From Peromyscus leucopus (Eukaryota; Chordata; Mammalia; Rodentia; Cricetidae): a stretch of DNA of 64,000 nucleotides. Positions within the stretch are counted from its first letter, which is position 1; each line of letters begins with the position of its first letter. The notes beneath the pieces were generated by a model. The model searched no databases and was not told where the DNA came from. It was given only the letters and a program-made list of their open reading frames with translations. This document shows, one piece after another, positions 35,861 to 48,485 of this stretch. The position numbers were made by a program, and so were the translations under genes. The stretch is from the NCBI RefSeq assembly GCF_004664715.2, contig NC_051074.1:22236058-22300057 (forward strand). The letters run 5' to 3'.

Positions 35861-36609
35861 TAAAAGTCATGAGGTCAACAACTTGGACTACTATGCATGT
35901 AAGTGCTAATGCAAATTAAAGCCCAAGTTGACCTCCAGCAGCAGTTCATTCTATGTTGACAGTGAGAGAACACTTTGCCTGTTAGGATACTGTTACTCGT
36001 GGACTGAAATGCTGAAGAAACCCCTCCCCCTATTTTGTTTTTTTGCAAAAATCAAGGTATATTCTAGGGTTTCCTGGTTGACCTCAACAGATAAACTGAG
36101 ATGATAGTTTTAGTTCAGAAATGATCTGAATGTAGATTTACAGTCTACGTGTACAGCTGGCTAAGTGAGATCGCTTTCACAGTTCTGCATGTATCCCATC
36201 GGCTCCTCATTAGTCACTGAACTCTTAAAACTGGTATTGTAACATTCTCACAATGTTTTGCACCAATTTTATAAACTTTACAGTGCAATATGTGTTCCTT
36301 TTCTGAGGCAAACCAAAGGTATATTTCTCAAGGTTCTGCTGCTATCAGCAGCGTTGATGGAGGATTTTTTATACATTTGTAATAGATAGAAATAAACCAG
36401 AAAAAAAGAAGAAAAAAAAAGTGGTGGAGGAAAAGGTGAACACTGCAAGAATACTCAAAAGGGCTGAGAGTTGCAAACGCCAAGAATGGCTTTGCATAGA
36501 AAATGGAATAGAACAGCTCTGAACTATAGCTTACTTTTCCTGGTTTGGTCTGACAGAATGATTGAATGCTTTTGTACAAAAATCAGAGCCTTAAAAACAA
36601 GGATTTGGT

Positions 36610-36920
36610 GAGATTCTAAAATGGTGTGCCACTTTGGCAAAACAGTTTGGTGGTTGGTCAAAATGCAAAACATTGTTACTCTGTTACTCAACAATTCTAC
36701 CCTTAGGAATATATCCTCAAACTACTGAAAATGTGCACCTATGAAACATGTACATGAAGGTTTACAGCAGTGTGTTGCTAATAGTAAAAAAGTTAAAACA
36801 ACTCAAATAGCTATCAAATACTGGAGAGAAATAAACTGCGGCTTATTCATACAATAGAATATTATTAAGACATAAAAATGAATGAGAAACTGACAGATTA
36901 AATGACTTTGGTGAACCTTC
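36610..36920 (+). mobile_element. Old LINE-1 3' end
   Basis: Characteristic order: gtgccactttggcaaaacag, attctacccttaggaatata, ggtttacagcagtgtgttgc, aacaactcaaatagctatca, tacaatagaatattattaag. AT-rich sequence continues to a poly(A) at 37117, but its link to this element is unsure. Confidence 0.75.
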
Positions 36921-37209
36921 ATAATTTCATTTGTAGATCTTTCCATTTCTAATTTATAAATATATTTGGGGTTATAAATTATAAATGTACTGCCTCCTGT
37001 CAACATTGTATACTTCTATTTGATGATTTCTGTGTCAAACATTATATGGAAATGTTTCCAAGTATTTTCTGTATTAACTGTGAATGAATAGAACAAAATA
37101 AATTGCCTGTGATGGAAAAAAAAAAAAAAGAACAAAGTTTGGGAATCCAAATTGAATCTACTGAAGCCCTTCGCAGGTTGTGCTTACCGCGTGAAAGTCA
37201 GGCAGTTGT

Positions 37210-37385
37210 TTGGGCTTGCTTTATTGGGGCGGGGGGTGCATGCCATGGCACACATGCGGAGGTCAGAGAACAACTTGTGGGCATCAATTCTCTCCTTCCA
37301 CCAGGTGGGTTCCAGGGGTGGAACTCAGGTCATCAGGCTGGACAGCAAGCAACAATGCCCGCTGAACCATCTTGCCAGCTCAGTT
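37210..37385 (-). repeat. B3-family SINE
   Basis: cggaggtcagagaacaactt, tgggttccaggggtggaactcagg (in part) and ctgaaccatcttgccagct are reverse B3. Confidence 0.85.
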
Positions 37386-37728
37386 ATTTGGGCTTTCATG
37401 TCAGTTATCAAGACTTCCTATTGTAAGCCCAATTCTTTTAAGGAATTTCAGAAGAATTGGCGAGGTCGGTTGCTCAAGTGTTTCCACAGGCGGGCTAAAG
37501 CTTAAAATGTGAATTGTGAGTAAGTGGGGGCAAAAAAAAAAGGACATTGTAAAATGAGTCAGTGTGGGGAGCCAGATGCAGAAGAAGGCTCACAGTTTCA
37601 GAAGCCTTGCAGCTTCTAATTATTTCGAAAGCTTATTTTGTGTGTGTTTGGTTTTTTTTTTTTTGTTTTGTTTTGTTTGTTTTTAATGATTTTGGCACAC
37701 AGAGAAACAACATCAGCCTGAGACACGA

Positions 37729-38075
37729 GGGTGCTCTGGTTTCATTTCTGTTGCTGTGGTAAAATACCCCAACCAAAAGAAAGAAGGAAGGGGTCACTTC
37801 CAGTTCGTGATTCCAGATTACAAGCCATCACTGTGGGGAAGTCAAGGCAGACACCTCAAACACCCACCCACAGTCAAGAGAGAAAGGGCCCACCTGCTTG
37901 TTTGTGCTCAGCTCAACTTCTCCCCTGCCCAGGGAGCGGAGATGCACATTGGCTGGGTTATTCCGCGTCAATTAATTAGGACAAGCAACCCAGTGTGGAC
38001 AACCCTTCACTGAGGATTTCCTCGCGCAACTCTAGGTTAGGTTGAGCTGATAATTAAAGCTAACCATCACAGAAG
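37729..38075 (+). repeat. Rodent medium-copy repeat, degraded
   Basis: Starts with ttctgttgctgtggtaaaataccccaacc-like sequence. Resembles the copies at 38235, 41815 and 44950. I do not recall the family name with certainty. Confidence 0.5.
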
Positions 38076-38234
38076 GTGGTAGAAGTGTCTGTTCCTTTTA
38101 GGGTTACAGGTACAAAGATTCTATTAGTTCTCATTCAAGAGCTAGCAGGTGTGAAAAAAGGCTGTGACCAGCCTGTCCTCCACACAGTGTGCCCTGGCTG
38201 AAAGTTGTCGCCTTTTCCCTCCTCTTCGCCTGTG

Positions 38235-38790
38235 GTAGTTACGTCTCCGTGGCTGTGACAAAGTATCGTGACCAAAAACAACTTCAAGAGTTTATTTGGG
38301 GGTCTAGAGAGATGGCTCAGTGGTTAGGAACCCTGACTGTTCTTCCAGAGGACCTGGGTTCAATTCCCAGTATCCACATGGCAGCTCACAACTATCTGTA
38401 ACTCCAGTTCCAGGGGACCTGACACTTTCACACACCAATGCACATAAAATAAATTTAAAGAAATGATTTAAAAAAAAAAAAAAAAAGAGTTTATTTTGGC
38501 CTGCAGTTCCAAAGGGCTAGAGTCCACCATGGTAGGGAAGGCATGCTGGTTGGAACAGGAAACTAGCTGGTTACAGTTCCCTTTACACAGAGGAAGCAGA
38601 GAGAGGGAACAGGAAATGGGCAAGGCAATTAACTCACAGCCGGCCCTTCAGGAGTGGACTTCCTCCAGCAAGGCTCCATATCCCAAAGGTATCATAACCT
38701 CCTCAAACAGTACCAATGACTGAGGATTAAGTGTTTAAATAGATGAGCCAGTGGGGAACAGTTCTCATTCAAACCACCACATCACCTGAC
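38235..38790 (+). repeat. Rodent medium-copy repeat interrupted by a B2
   Basis: Runs from gttacgtctccgtggctgtg to attcaaaccaccaca. The B2 at 38298-38484 splits it. Shares tttattttggcctgcagttc, ccaccatggtagggaaggca and the closing attcaaaccaccac with the copy at 44950. Confidence 0.55.
38298..38484 (+). repeat. B2 SINE with exact target duplication
   Basis: Full B2 (gggggtctagagagatggct ... cacataaaataaatttaaag, poly(A)). AAGAGTTTATTT flanks both sides (38286-38297 and 38485-38496). It was inserted into an older repeat. Confidence 0.95.
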
Positions 38791-39582
38791 CCTCTGCAGG
38801 CTCCTAGGAAGGATTTAGGCCTGGTGGTGAAATCCTGAGGGTGCAGCCACCATAATGGGATTGATGTTATCCTAAAAGAAAGAGACACCACTGCTTGGTC
38901 TGTAACCTCACACCATCACACTGGATCTTAGGGGCTCCAACATATGAGCCGGGAGGAGATAAACATCCGATCCATGATAGATGTGTAACGGAGGGCATGG
39001 TGCCCAATGTTAAGTGCCCAGTGAAGAGAGGTTGATAAGATCATCCTTGTCCAAGACGGGCTGTGGTGGCGCACACTTTTAATCCCACTGACCCTGGACT
39101 CCACAACTTCCAAAACTAAGAGATCTGTTGTTTAAGTCAGGACTTCTTGAACCTTTTCTATTCCTGGTATCTTTGTGCCTAACAAATCTTCATGTGACTT
39201 CAAGCAATAGTTATATAGAATATGACTATAAAACCAACACTTACTGGTAACAAACAATAAAGACACTTAACTAAAAGCAATTCTGCTATACATGGAATGT
39301 TTCCACCTATTAAAGATTAAGGCAAATTTGCATACTAATGAGGCCTGTGCACTTGTTTACTTTGACATGATGAGCGACATCTTGGCTGAACACTTGGCAG
39401 CACAGGATGTAAAACATCTTCAACATTTTTCAGAGTTGATCAATATTTTGATTTTATGATTGTCGATGCTAAGAACACCACTTGGCATGAATGTGTAGTA
39501 AAAATGAAAAAAGCAGAAGTATATTTAGGGCCATTTCAGAAATGGTTAGAAATTCTATCCGATTCCCAAAGCAAATTCATCA

Positions 39583-39608
39583 AAAAAATAAATAAATAAA
39601 TAAAAATA
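39583..39608. repeat. AAAT microsatellite
   Basis: aaaaaaataaataaataaataaa. Confidence 0.9.
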
Positions 39609-40083
39609 AAACCCCTTTTAAAAAAAAACTCAATTCAGTGACTTAGACAACAATCTTGAAAAATCAAACATTTTCACACAATATAATCCTAAATGATGCT
39701 AACGTGAACTTGTATGCTGAGGAATGAAGGTAGGAGAACAAAATTCTTGACTTCTGTAATTAAACCATTGTGCTCTTAGAAGAGCTGAAACTTTTTTACT
39801 ATCAGCAAAAACGCTAAAATTCCTAACACATCCTGACCCCAGGTGTCTGAAGCATGTCCTTTGACACTGGGAGGTGTGACGACGCACACAGTGAAAGTGA
39901 GCAGGGTAGGTGTTCAGCACCAAGACAACAGTGAAACCCCCAAAAAGAACATGTGCAGGCCCTGGCAGATATGGGGTTATGAGCCACAGTATAAGAAGCT
40001 ATGGTGTATGCTGGTGTATGCTACCCAGCCTGGGACATTTTGTTATAGCAGCCCAAACCAACACACTACCAACCTTAAAGCTG

Positions 40084-40085
<2 letters not shown>

Positions 40086-40147
<62 letters not shown>
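40086..40147. repeat. GA microsatellite
   Basis: About 30 GA units, ending aaaggggg. Confidence 0.97.
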
Positions 40148-40150
<3 letters not shown>

Positions 40151-41319
40151 GGGAAGAATGAATTACTGGTTACATAACCGAAAAGTCAGATGATGTTGAC
40201 ATGCTCATACTAGGGACACCAGCTTTAGAACATCTCATCCTATGTTCTTGGTCATGGTCCCCAGGCTGTTCGAGCAACCTTCCCAAGGATCACATAGTCT
40301 TCATCTCCCAGATTCTAGGTATCTTTTTTTCCTTTTCTTTCTGAGCCCTGACTGGCATGTTTTCTCACACCGAATATGTCTTGCCTTCCTTCGGCCAAAG
40401 AGCCCAAAGGACTATTCTAGGAAGCCACCCCACTCTTGAGGCGCCTCTCGCATAGCTACAAGATGCACTAGTTGGCACTCAGGAGGGTTCTGAAAGATCT
40501 GAGCTGCAGACAGCGCACATCCTTATTTGGAAAAGTCAGTCAGAAAACTGTCATCGGCAGGCAAAAACACCACAAAGTCAAAAAAGGAAGTTATATTAAG
40601 ACACACTGCGCTGAAGGAAAATATAATTACAGAAGCCGGTTCCCCATGGCCAAACCGTGAAGAGATGAAAAGGGACAGACAAGGGCAATGGCCTGTCAAA
40701 AGCCACAGTGTCTGTGGCCACAAGGCCCATGGATGGACAGAGGAACCCAGTAAGTACACCCAACCTATTAAATACAACCTTTCCCCAGGGAACGCAGTGA
40801 TCAAAATGGCATGGCAGAACACACGCAACCGTGAGGAACAGAACCCACCGCTGCTCTGTACTATATGAGGTGGCTGAATAATTCATTTAAAACCCTGTGG
40901 ACATGTATTTTGAAACCTACTTATTGAAAGATTGCTCTGAAATGTACTACCAAATAATATAAGACAAATGGAAGGTAATGATTACAATATAAATGAAGAA
41001 AAAAAGAAATCATGGTCCCTACAAAACTACAAAACCTGTCATGGTCACTATAAAATGAGGATTCACCCAAAGCAAAGTATCCTCTCCCCAAACTGTATGA
41101 AGAACTCCCCAACTCTTCATGAGCACACATGGGCATCAATGTCACCACCAAGCATTGTACGAAACAGCCAATCAGAGTCTGCATGTCAGAAGCCCCGACT
41201 GACTCCTTTAGTAGGGAGTGGATAAGTAGCCCTTGCCTGGTGATAAAGTTGGAAAAGTATGCCAATTGCCTAAAGATAAAGCACAATTTATCTGTAAGCA
41301 CAATTTGTCTCTGGGAAGA

Positions 41320-41424
41320 GCTGGGTGTGGTGGCACTTGCTAACACTCCCAGAACTCGGCAGGCTGAGGAAGGAAGAGCAAGATATAAGCCAGCTTGGGC
41401 TACACAAGAGACCTGGTCTCAAAA

Positions 41425-41425
<1 letters not shown>
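41320..41425 (+). repeat. B1-like SINE
   Basis: gagctgggtgtggtggcact, aactcggcaggctgaggaag and ccagcttgggctacacaaga, then ctggtctcaaaat. Diverged and lacks the middle block. Confidence 0.75.
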
Positions 41426-41463
<38 letters not shown>

Positions 41464-41476
41464 ACAAACAAATAAA
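41426..41476. repeat. AAAT microsatellite
   Basis: About eleven aaat units grown from the tail of the preceding B1-like element. Confidence 0.96.
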
Positions 41477-41814
41477 ACAAACCCAAAACAATCTGCCTCT
41501 GTCTTCCTGATTTACCAGAGGGAAATCACCCAGTCCAAAGACAGGCAAACTATTCCCTAGCATAATAAAATAAAAAGAAAAGCGCACATAGAAAAAACGA
41601 GGCAGAGTTGAAAAATTATATGAACAAATATAATTAAAACACTGTGTGCCCTTTACGAAAAAACTTCATGGGTCATTTCATCAGATACATTGTGACTAGA
41701 GAAAGTATTTATCATTTTCACTTTATTTTCAAACACAAATGTATATGAGGTTCTGGGCTACATTTGGCAATATTTTATAGTGATCTACCACGATGTTCTA
41801 ATTTGACTTGGTAT

Positions 41815-42185
41815 CGTTTTAATTAGTGTCTTGTTGCCGTGGTAAAAAAATCCTTTGCAAAAGACAATTTAAGGATGGGTGGGTTTGACTCCATCATGGC
41901 ACAGAAGTCACATCCAGCAGTGACTGAAGGTGACTGTGTATACAGTCAGGAAACAGAGGAGGAGAAAAGCTCTGCTATCCTTTGCACAGTCTAGGGCCAA
42001 GCCAGTGGGACAGACGGTGCCACCTTCCTTGGGCAGGTCTTCCCACTTCACTTAGCTTAATCAAGATCGGCCATACCTGTGAGGCTAACCTAATCTGAGT
42101 GATCCCTCTCAGATAAGTTCATGGGCTTGTCTCATAGGTGACTCTAGATTCTGAGACCTCAACAGTCAATATTAGCCATGAAAGG
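41815..42185 (+). repeat. Rodent medium-copy repeat
   Basis: Starts gttttaattagtgtcttgttgccgtggtaaaa (in part) and contains gactccatcatggcacagaa. Similar in layout to 38235 and 44950. Confidence 0.45.
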
Positions 42186-42726
42186 TACCATCCCAGATGA
42201 TCGAGAATACTGCGAGACTCACTGCCTTCATATTCGTCAAAACTCAATGAATTAAAAAAAAAAAAAAAAATCCAAGATCTGTGCATTTCAGTAAAGGAAA
42301 ATATCTCTAATTAACAATGTATATTTAGTGGGAAGTCTATAATTTATTTTCAAATGCACCAAAAACTAAAAGATGTAAGGGCAAATGGACAGAGGAGATA
42401 AACCAAGTGTGCCAAAATGTTAATGCATACTGTAAGCGAGAGGAATAAAGATGTTCCCTATCAAGTTAAGTTTATCAAATGTTCGAAAATGGTCATGGTA
42501 AAATGGGAGGGAAACATTAGGTAAGTTTTCAATGTCACTGAAAACAGTTAACATAATATTGCGCAGCCATTAAAATGATTGTTAAAATATTTAAAGACAT
42601 AGGGAATTTTTCATAAAATCTTACTCTTCAATGTAAAAAATAAAAACCATATATAATCTTAACACGATTAAATATTTTTGCCTTGAAAATGTTTGGATGC
42701 TAATACACTTTGAAGATGCCAACACA

Positions 42727-42965
42727 GGGGGTCTGGATAGCTGGCTCAGCAGTTAAGAACACTTGCTGCTTTTCCAGAGGATCCTGGTTCAATTCCCAGC
42801 ACCCACAGGGCTTCACACAGCCATCAGTAACTCCATCCAGTCCCTGGGTATCCAATGCCTTCTTTTGACCTTTGTAGTACCAGGCACACACATGGTACAC
42901 AGACAACAGACATACATACAGGATAAACACTCATATATATATATAATAATAAAACAAATCTTTTT
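42727..42965 (+). repeat. B2-family SINE
   Basis: gggggtctggatagctggct, cttgctgcttttccagagga, ttcaattcccagcacccaca, with a TA-rich tail. Confidence 0.92.
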
Positions 42966-44949
42966 TAAAATCAAAATGCTCATAGCTATTTGTCAATGAG
43001 TAATAGATTTACGAGTGACTACAGATTTTTTACAAATTCCATTAAAAAGTCAAAATTAATAGATGTTCCTTGAGGCACAGTGGGATGATATGCTGATAAA
43101 CTTATAGTAGATAGAAAATATTCTACTTTTAAAAAGTGCTTTATTTTTCTCTGCCACATGGCACAGCCGAGCAGCACAGCACATGGAGGGTGCTGGGGAC
43201 TTTCACTCATGCCCACAGCTGACTGGGAGCTGAGCTGCTGCCCAGCACAGCACAAGAGGGTGGTGCCCCCGTCAAACACCCCTGGCCCAGGAAAAGTTCA
43301 AACCCCGAGATTCCGAGGACAGCTCCTACTGAATACACGCTGCTTTTGCAACACAGCAAAGCTGATAACTCCCAAGTCAAAGCCCTTCAGTCAAGGACGA
43401 CCCATATTATTCTTTTGAATCAGGAAAGATTTTCATTTTAGGAATCGTAGAATCATTCAACATCCTAATTAATAACTCTCTGTCTTCCCACCTGCCAGTG
43501 ATGGGTTGAGACTGAGGGGCCCTGAGCCTTACACCACACAGAAATCACCAGGAAATTAAACAGGATTAACCTCCAGACAAGATTAGCTAGCTCTGTGTGG
43601 CTGGGGCCCCTCATGTACATCTTTGCAGAGGGCAACATGGGGACCCAAAGGGCACTTGGGGCAAGCAAACGAAAGTCCCAATCTCTAATTGCCTTCCTGG
43701 GCTCTCCTAGGAGAAGTATAACGTCCATGTGACTTACTGACCCAAATCTGCCTAGATCCCTGTTATCTACAGTCACAGCCTAGTTCCATTAATCATCCAC
43801 CACACTGCTCAAACACGGGCCTGGCTGGCACCGTGCAGAAAAGCCATTCCAGTTCTAAGGCAAAATCTCCAGTAATTCCTGTCTCCAGGCCCCTAGATCC
43901 TTTCCTCCAAGCATTTACTAGGCCACACCCCAAATGGTGTTGGGGAGAGCTTGCCCCACGGTTTTATGATTCTTATGGACCAGAAGCTTTCTCTGAGAAT
44001 CACAAGTGATTTAATTACGCAAAGGCAGTAACTGGACTATAGAGGAGGGGCAGGATGTGTGTGTGAGAAGCCCCTACAGGCCACTGGGCAGCTCTGATGC
44101 TGAAGAAGGGCTGGCCAGCCCTGGTAAGAGGTAGGCACGAACCTGTGCCCGGTGAATGGCAACCCGGGAGCAGAAGGGCTTCAAGAGCAATGCTGCCCTG
44201 GGGGCTAAGAATGGGCAGAGGGCAGGACAGATCTTGGGGCTGCAGCAGCTGGCACCAGCAGGCCCTCAGCCATCTTAAGCATGGCTTGGTGAGGAAGATG
44301 GCTAGGAAAGAGTTGTTGCACTGGGAGCAGCATTCTTTGGAGGCACACAAACCACCTAAGCTTTAGGTGGTGAAAATCCAAGAAGGCAGTTTCCTTATCA
44401 CCAGCGCTGAGTGCCCTTCTCTAAGAAAATGCTCTGGGTAGGTAGCTTGCTATTCCAAAGCACAAATAATGTCTGCCACTGTATTATATTTATGAGACAG
44501 AATATCTCACAACTTGGAAGCATGATCAGCTGCCAGACCAAATGTTTCCAGTGCAGCCCCCCTCAAAAGCGAATTGAGAGAGCCATGATTTGAGCCACCG
44601 TTATCTGCTAGACCGACCGCCACTTGGGGAACGCGAGGCTCCAGCCTCTGATGCTGGGACAGCGCAACAGACCGGGGAAAGGGTCCTTCAGCAGCCTGGC
44701 AGCACTGAGCAAGCTCCAACAGCTGGCACCTTGCTGAGGCTGAGGCTGCAGCAAGGTGGTGGACCAACTCACTAGGCAAAAAACCACACAGCCAGGGACA
44801 GAAGCGGCCTCATCAGGCACCGTTCTGTTGACATGCAGGGCTATAGCGCTTTTGAGCTGTGCCTGTGTGTGTGTGTCCATGGGGGTGGGAGCAGATATGT
44901 CCATTACTTGCAGAGCCTTATTTGGGGGCCTCTAAATGACATCTATAAG

Positions 44950-45293
44950 CAGCTCCTCCACAGCTGTGATCAAGACAACTTGTAGAAAAGTTCATTGGGG
45001 CTTACAGTTCTAGAGGGTCCTGGACCATCATGGCAGGAAAGATGGTAGCGAGCAGGCGGGCATGGTGCTGGAGCAGTAGCTGAGAGCTCATAACAAGTTG
45101 AGGCAACAACCACAAGTCAGAGGGAACTAACTGGGAAATGGCATGGGCTTTTGCAACCTCAAAGCCTACCCCAGTGACACCACCTTTCACAAAACCACAC
45201 CCCCTTAATACTTCCCAAACAGTTCCATCACTGGGGACCAAGTATTGAAACACGTGAGCCTATGGGAGTCATTCCATTCAAACCACCACACCA
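44950..45293 (+). repeat. Rodent medium-copy repeat
   Basis: ttcattggggcttacagttc, ccatcatggcaggaaagatg, cacaaaaccacacccccttaa and the end attccattcaaaccaccaca. Confidence 0.55.
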
Positions 45294-45347
45294 CTTGGAC
45301 AGGAACTTTCTTATTTATAATTAGGAATAACAGTAATGACTGGCCCT

Positions 45348-45470
45348 GAGTGTGATGGTGAATATCCCAGCACACCATAGGGGTATCTCTGTGAGTTCAA
45401 GGCCAGTCTGTTCTATATACAGAGTTCCAAGCCATTCAGGGATAGTGAGACTGTCTCAAAAAAAAAAACA
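45348..45470 (+). repeat. B1-like SINE, diverged
   Basis: tatctctgtgagttcaaggc, cagtctgttctatatacagagttccaagcc and gagactgtctcaaaaaaaaa. Confidence 0.8.
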
Positions 45471-46947
45471 AGCAAGTAATAGCAATAACTTCCTTAGAGA
45501 AAGGGTTCCTGTAGGGATGAATTACAGTCATGTGCTTAATAAGTGACAATCACAATAAGCAGAACTTAGGGTAAAAGCAATTATGTCTTTTCTTGGTCAG
45601 AAAAAGAGTCACTATGAATCACTCTAGCTTTCTTCTCTCTGGGAGAAACCCAATGTTCAGAAAAAAAAGTGTTTTCCATTCTGCATAGAAATGTATACTT
45701 GGAGGGCAGAACCAACTCTGTGGGTTTCTGCATGTTCTTTCTGGATGATTTAGAGCAGTACCTCACAGCTCACACAGTGTCTTTTTGGGAAACCGTCTTG
45801 CTATTATTACCTGCTTATACTCATAGGAGAGACTTTACCAGTCGAACTTTCCCACAAGAAGAAGGTATTACTTCCATCACCACGGGAGCTAAGTAGGTCA
45901 GGCTTTGCATGATGCTGCTAAGTACAGGGGAGATCCAATGGGAGCAGTGATTTCACACATGATTTATGAGATATGTCAAACCACCAGAATACAAGTTGCA
46001 ACAATGTTCTCTCCACACTGTCCGATCCTAACCATCAGAGGGGAAAGTCTAGGCCTTTCTTCAACATAGTAAAATAAAATGAGTGGGAAGGCTGACACTA
46101 TCTAAATTAATCAGCTTTGTGGGGATTCAGGTCTGGGATGGCCCCGTGAGACAGCCCCAGGCAGCTTGCCTTGCATCTGCCCCCAAGACATCCCTCCAAT
46201 GGCTCTACCTCTCTCTCGGGCATTTTGACCAACTCTTCTCTTTCCAATCCCCTGACCATTTCTGGGTTTTCACTTTTTCTTCTCCAAAACTGAAAACCAG
46301 ACCCGAGAAGCTCAGCCTCCTTCACAAGGCTTCCCCTTCGCTCGGTAGGAACATTTCCTGCCTTGTTCTAAATAAGAGAATTGTGACTGAAAGTAGATCA
46401 GTATTCCAGAGTGGAGAATGTCTTCATGTAGCTGGCCAGTCTCTTCAGGCTATAGACCATACAGATTTTCTAGGTACTTCCAAAACAATTAGAACGAAAC
46501 AAAGAAGAAAGAGACAGAATGGAGGAACTGAAACTTTCCAACCTGTGTTTTCTCAGGTGGTCTCTGGGTCCTAGAGACTGCACTTTCTGTCACCTGTGGG
46601 CGATGCTTCTTTCTGCATGGCCACATCATTATTATTGCTCAATTCTCCATCACTTTGGGGGCCCCTGGAGGCCTACTCTCCCAACCTCAAGGACATCTGT
46701 CTTCTGTCATCATTGATTCTTCTCTCTGTTCACTCCACGCGTGTACCGCCCAGCCACCACACACCATCCTTTCTTCCTTCTCCTCTCCCACAGCCTCAGG
46801 AGGACTTGATCATCTGGACGATTTCTAGAACGCCTCCACACTGGGGGCATCACCTTGGTGTGGCTTCTCTTCGATCAATGCTGAGCTATCTAATAACATG
46901 GCGGGCTGAGGGAAGGGGGAGTCAGTACCCATGTGCACGTGCAGGAA

Positions 46948-46993
46948 TTAGGAGGAGGAGGACGAGGGGGAGGAAGAGGAGGACGAGGAGGTC
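46948..46993. repeat. GAG/GGA-rich purine repeat
   Basis: aggaggaggaggacgagggg and gaggaagaggaggacgagga. Confidence 0.9.
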
Positions 46994-47129
46994 AGGTGTC
47001 CTGGTCTTTCACTCTCCCACCTCATTCCCAGGAGACAGGGTCTCTCACTGAAACTGGAGCTTGGCTGAAAGCCGGCAAGTGGTCCTCCTTGTCTCTGCCC
47101 CCTTATAGCGCTGGGCCTGTAGGCCCACA

Positions 47130-47230
47130 TGGCCACGCCCAGCTTTTTACAGGGTTGTCGGGGACTTGAACTCAGGTCCTCATGATTGTGCTACAAGTAC
47201 CCTTACCCACTGAACCATCTCCCCAGCTCC
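47130..47230 (-). repeat. B3-family SINE fragment
   Basis: ggggacttgaactcaggtcc and actgaaccatctccccagct, reverse B3. Confidence 0.8.
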
Positions 47231-48074
47231 CTTCCGTCTACTTTACTTCTATCATTAATTAAATTTGTTCACTGATCATTTCACATATGTGTATTGTGTG
47301 ATCTGATCACGCTCACCACCGCCCTCTCTTACTTCCCTCTCACCCCTACGAAACCCTACTCCCCTTTCTACAAAACTCTTTTCTACATTCATCTCTTTTT
47401 CTTTTGTTTTGTGATCCACTGAGTGGAAATAGGGCCGTCTATATGAACATGGCTTTAGAACTATCCATTGGAGCCTGAGGGGCTCACTGGTGGCTTTGCA
47501 AGTGAATACAGACTCCCCTCCCCAGGAATCTATCTAGTTCAGCAGGGAAGGATCGGACCCCATAAACAATGCCCCCCATCCATGACGGACTGTTGACAGG
47601 GCAGTTGTGTAAAGGTCTGGTACAGCTGCCGCTGTGTTTGACTACAATGGTTGTGTCACCTCCAGAAGGTGGCATGTTGTAGCCTTTGTCCCCTCCTCTG
47701 CGCTTTTTCATTCATCCCGTTCCTTTTTTTCATAAGGCTTCCTAAGACGTAGTCGGGGAGGTGTAGACATTATTCCGGGCTGAGCGCTCCTCCATCACTT
47801 ATTCTCAGCACCTTAAGCAACCACGAGTCTTCTACATTCACCACCGTTCACTGCTCTCCAGCTACTTTTAATGTCACTTATGCACCTGCAATAGGGCTCC
47901 CTCTCTGGCTGAGGTACACATTCTCTGCTGTGTGCAGCCTTGCAGGTGTGTGGGCATTGCTACCTGTGGAAGAATGGGCAGCACAAAGCCACGTGCCCAT
48001 TCTGCTAGTCACCCATGTGTCCTTAACACGGTCTCCCTAATAGACACTTTTTAAAACACTGACTATCAGTGTTC

Positions 48075-48485
48075 CAATCACACTGTTTGCAGAAGTCAAA
48101 AGGTGAGTACACCCAAGTGTCTGTCAAAAGATGGGTGGATAGCGACAACATGGTCCAGACCTACATTGGACTTCTCAGGCAAAATAAAGAAGACAATTCT
48201 GATGTGAGATGGAAACACACACCAATACTATAGGATTCCACTAGCACACAACACCTAGAATATACAAATCCACAGACACAGAGAAGAAAGCCGGGTTACC
48301 ACTGGCTGGTGAGGGACCGGGGGAGTAAACCAACTACTGCTTAAGACGTGCGGAACACCTCGCTGGGGTTAGGAAATGTTCAGGGGACAGTAGTGATGAG
48401 TAAAACCACTGAGTGGCACACGCAATGGGAGTTAAAATGCCAACTTGTGCATTGTGTATACTTACTATAATAAAAAATATATACG
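48075..48485 (+). mobile_element. Old LINE-1 3' end
   Basis: cacccaagtgtctgtcaaaa, gatgggtggatagcgacaac, tataggattccactagcaca, accactggctggtgagggac. This is the usual order of mammal-wide L1M 3' untranslated regions. Confidence 0.7.

Noticed and set aside
44500..44910. GC-richer segment with several overlapping frames
   Set aside because: No splice sites in phase, no family match and no CpG clustering comparable to 24.55 kb.
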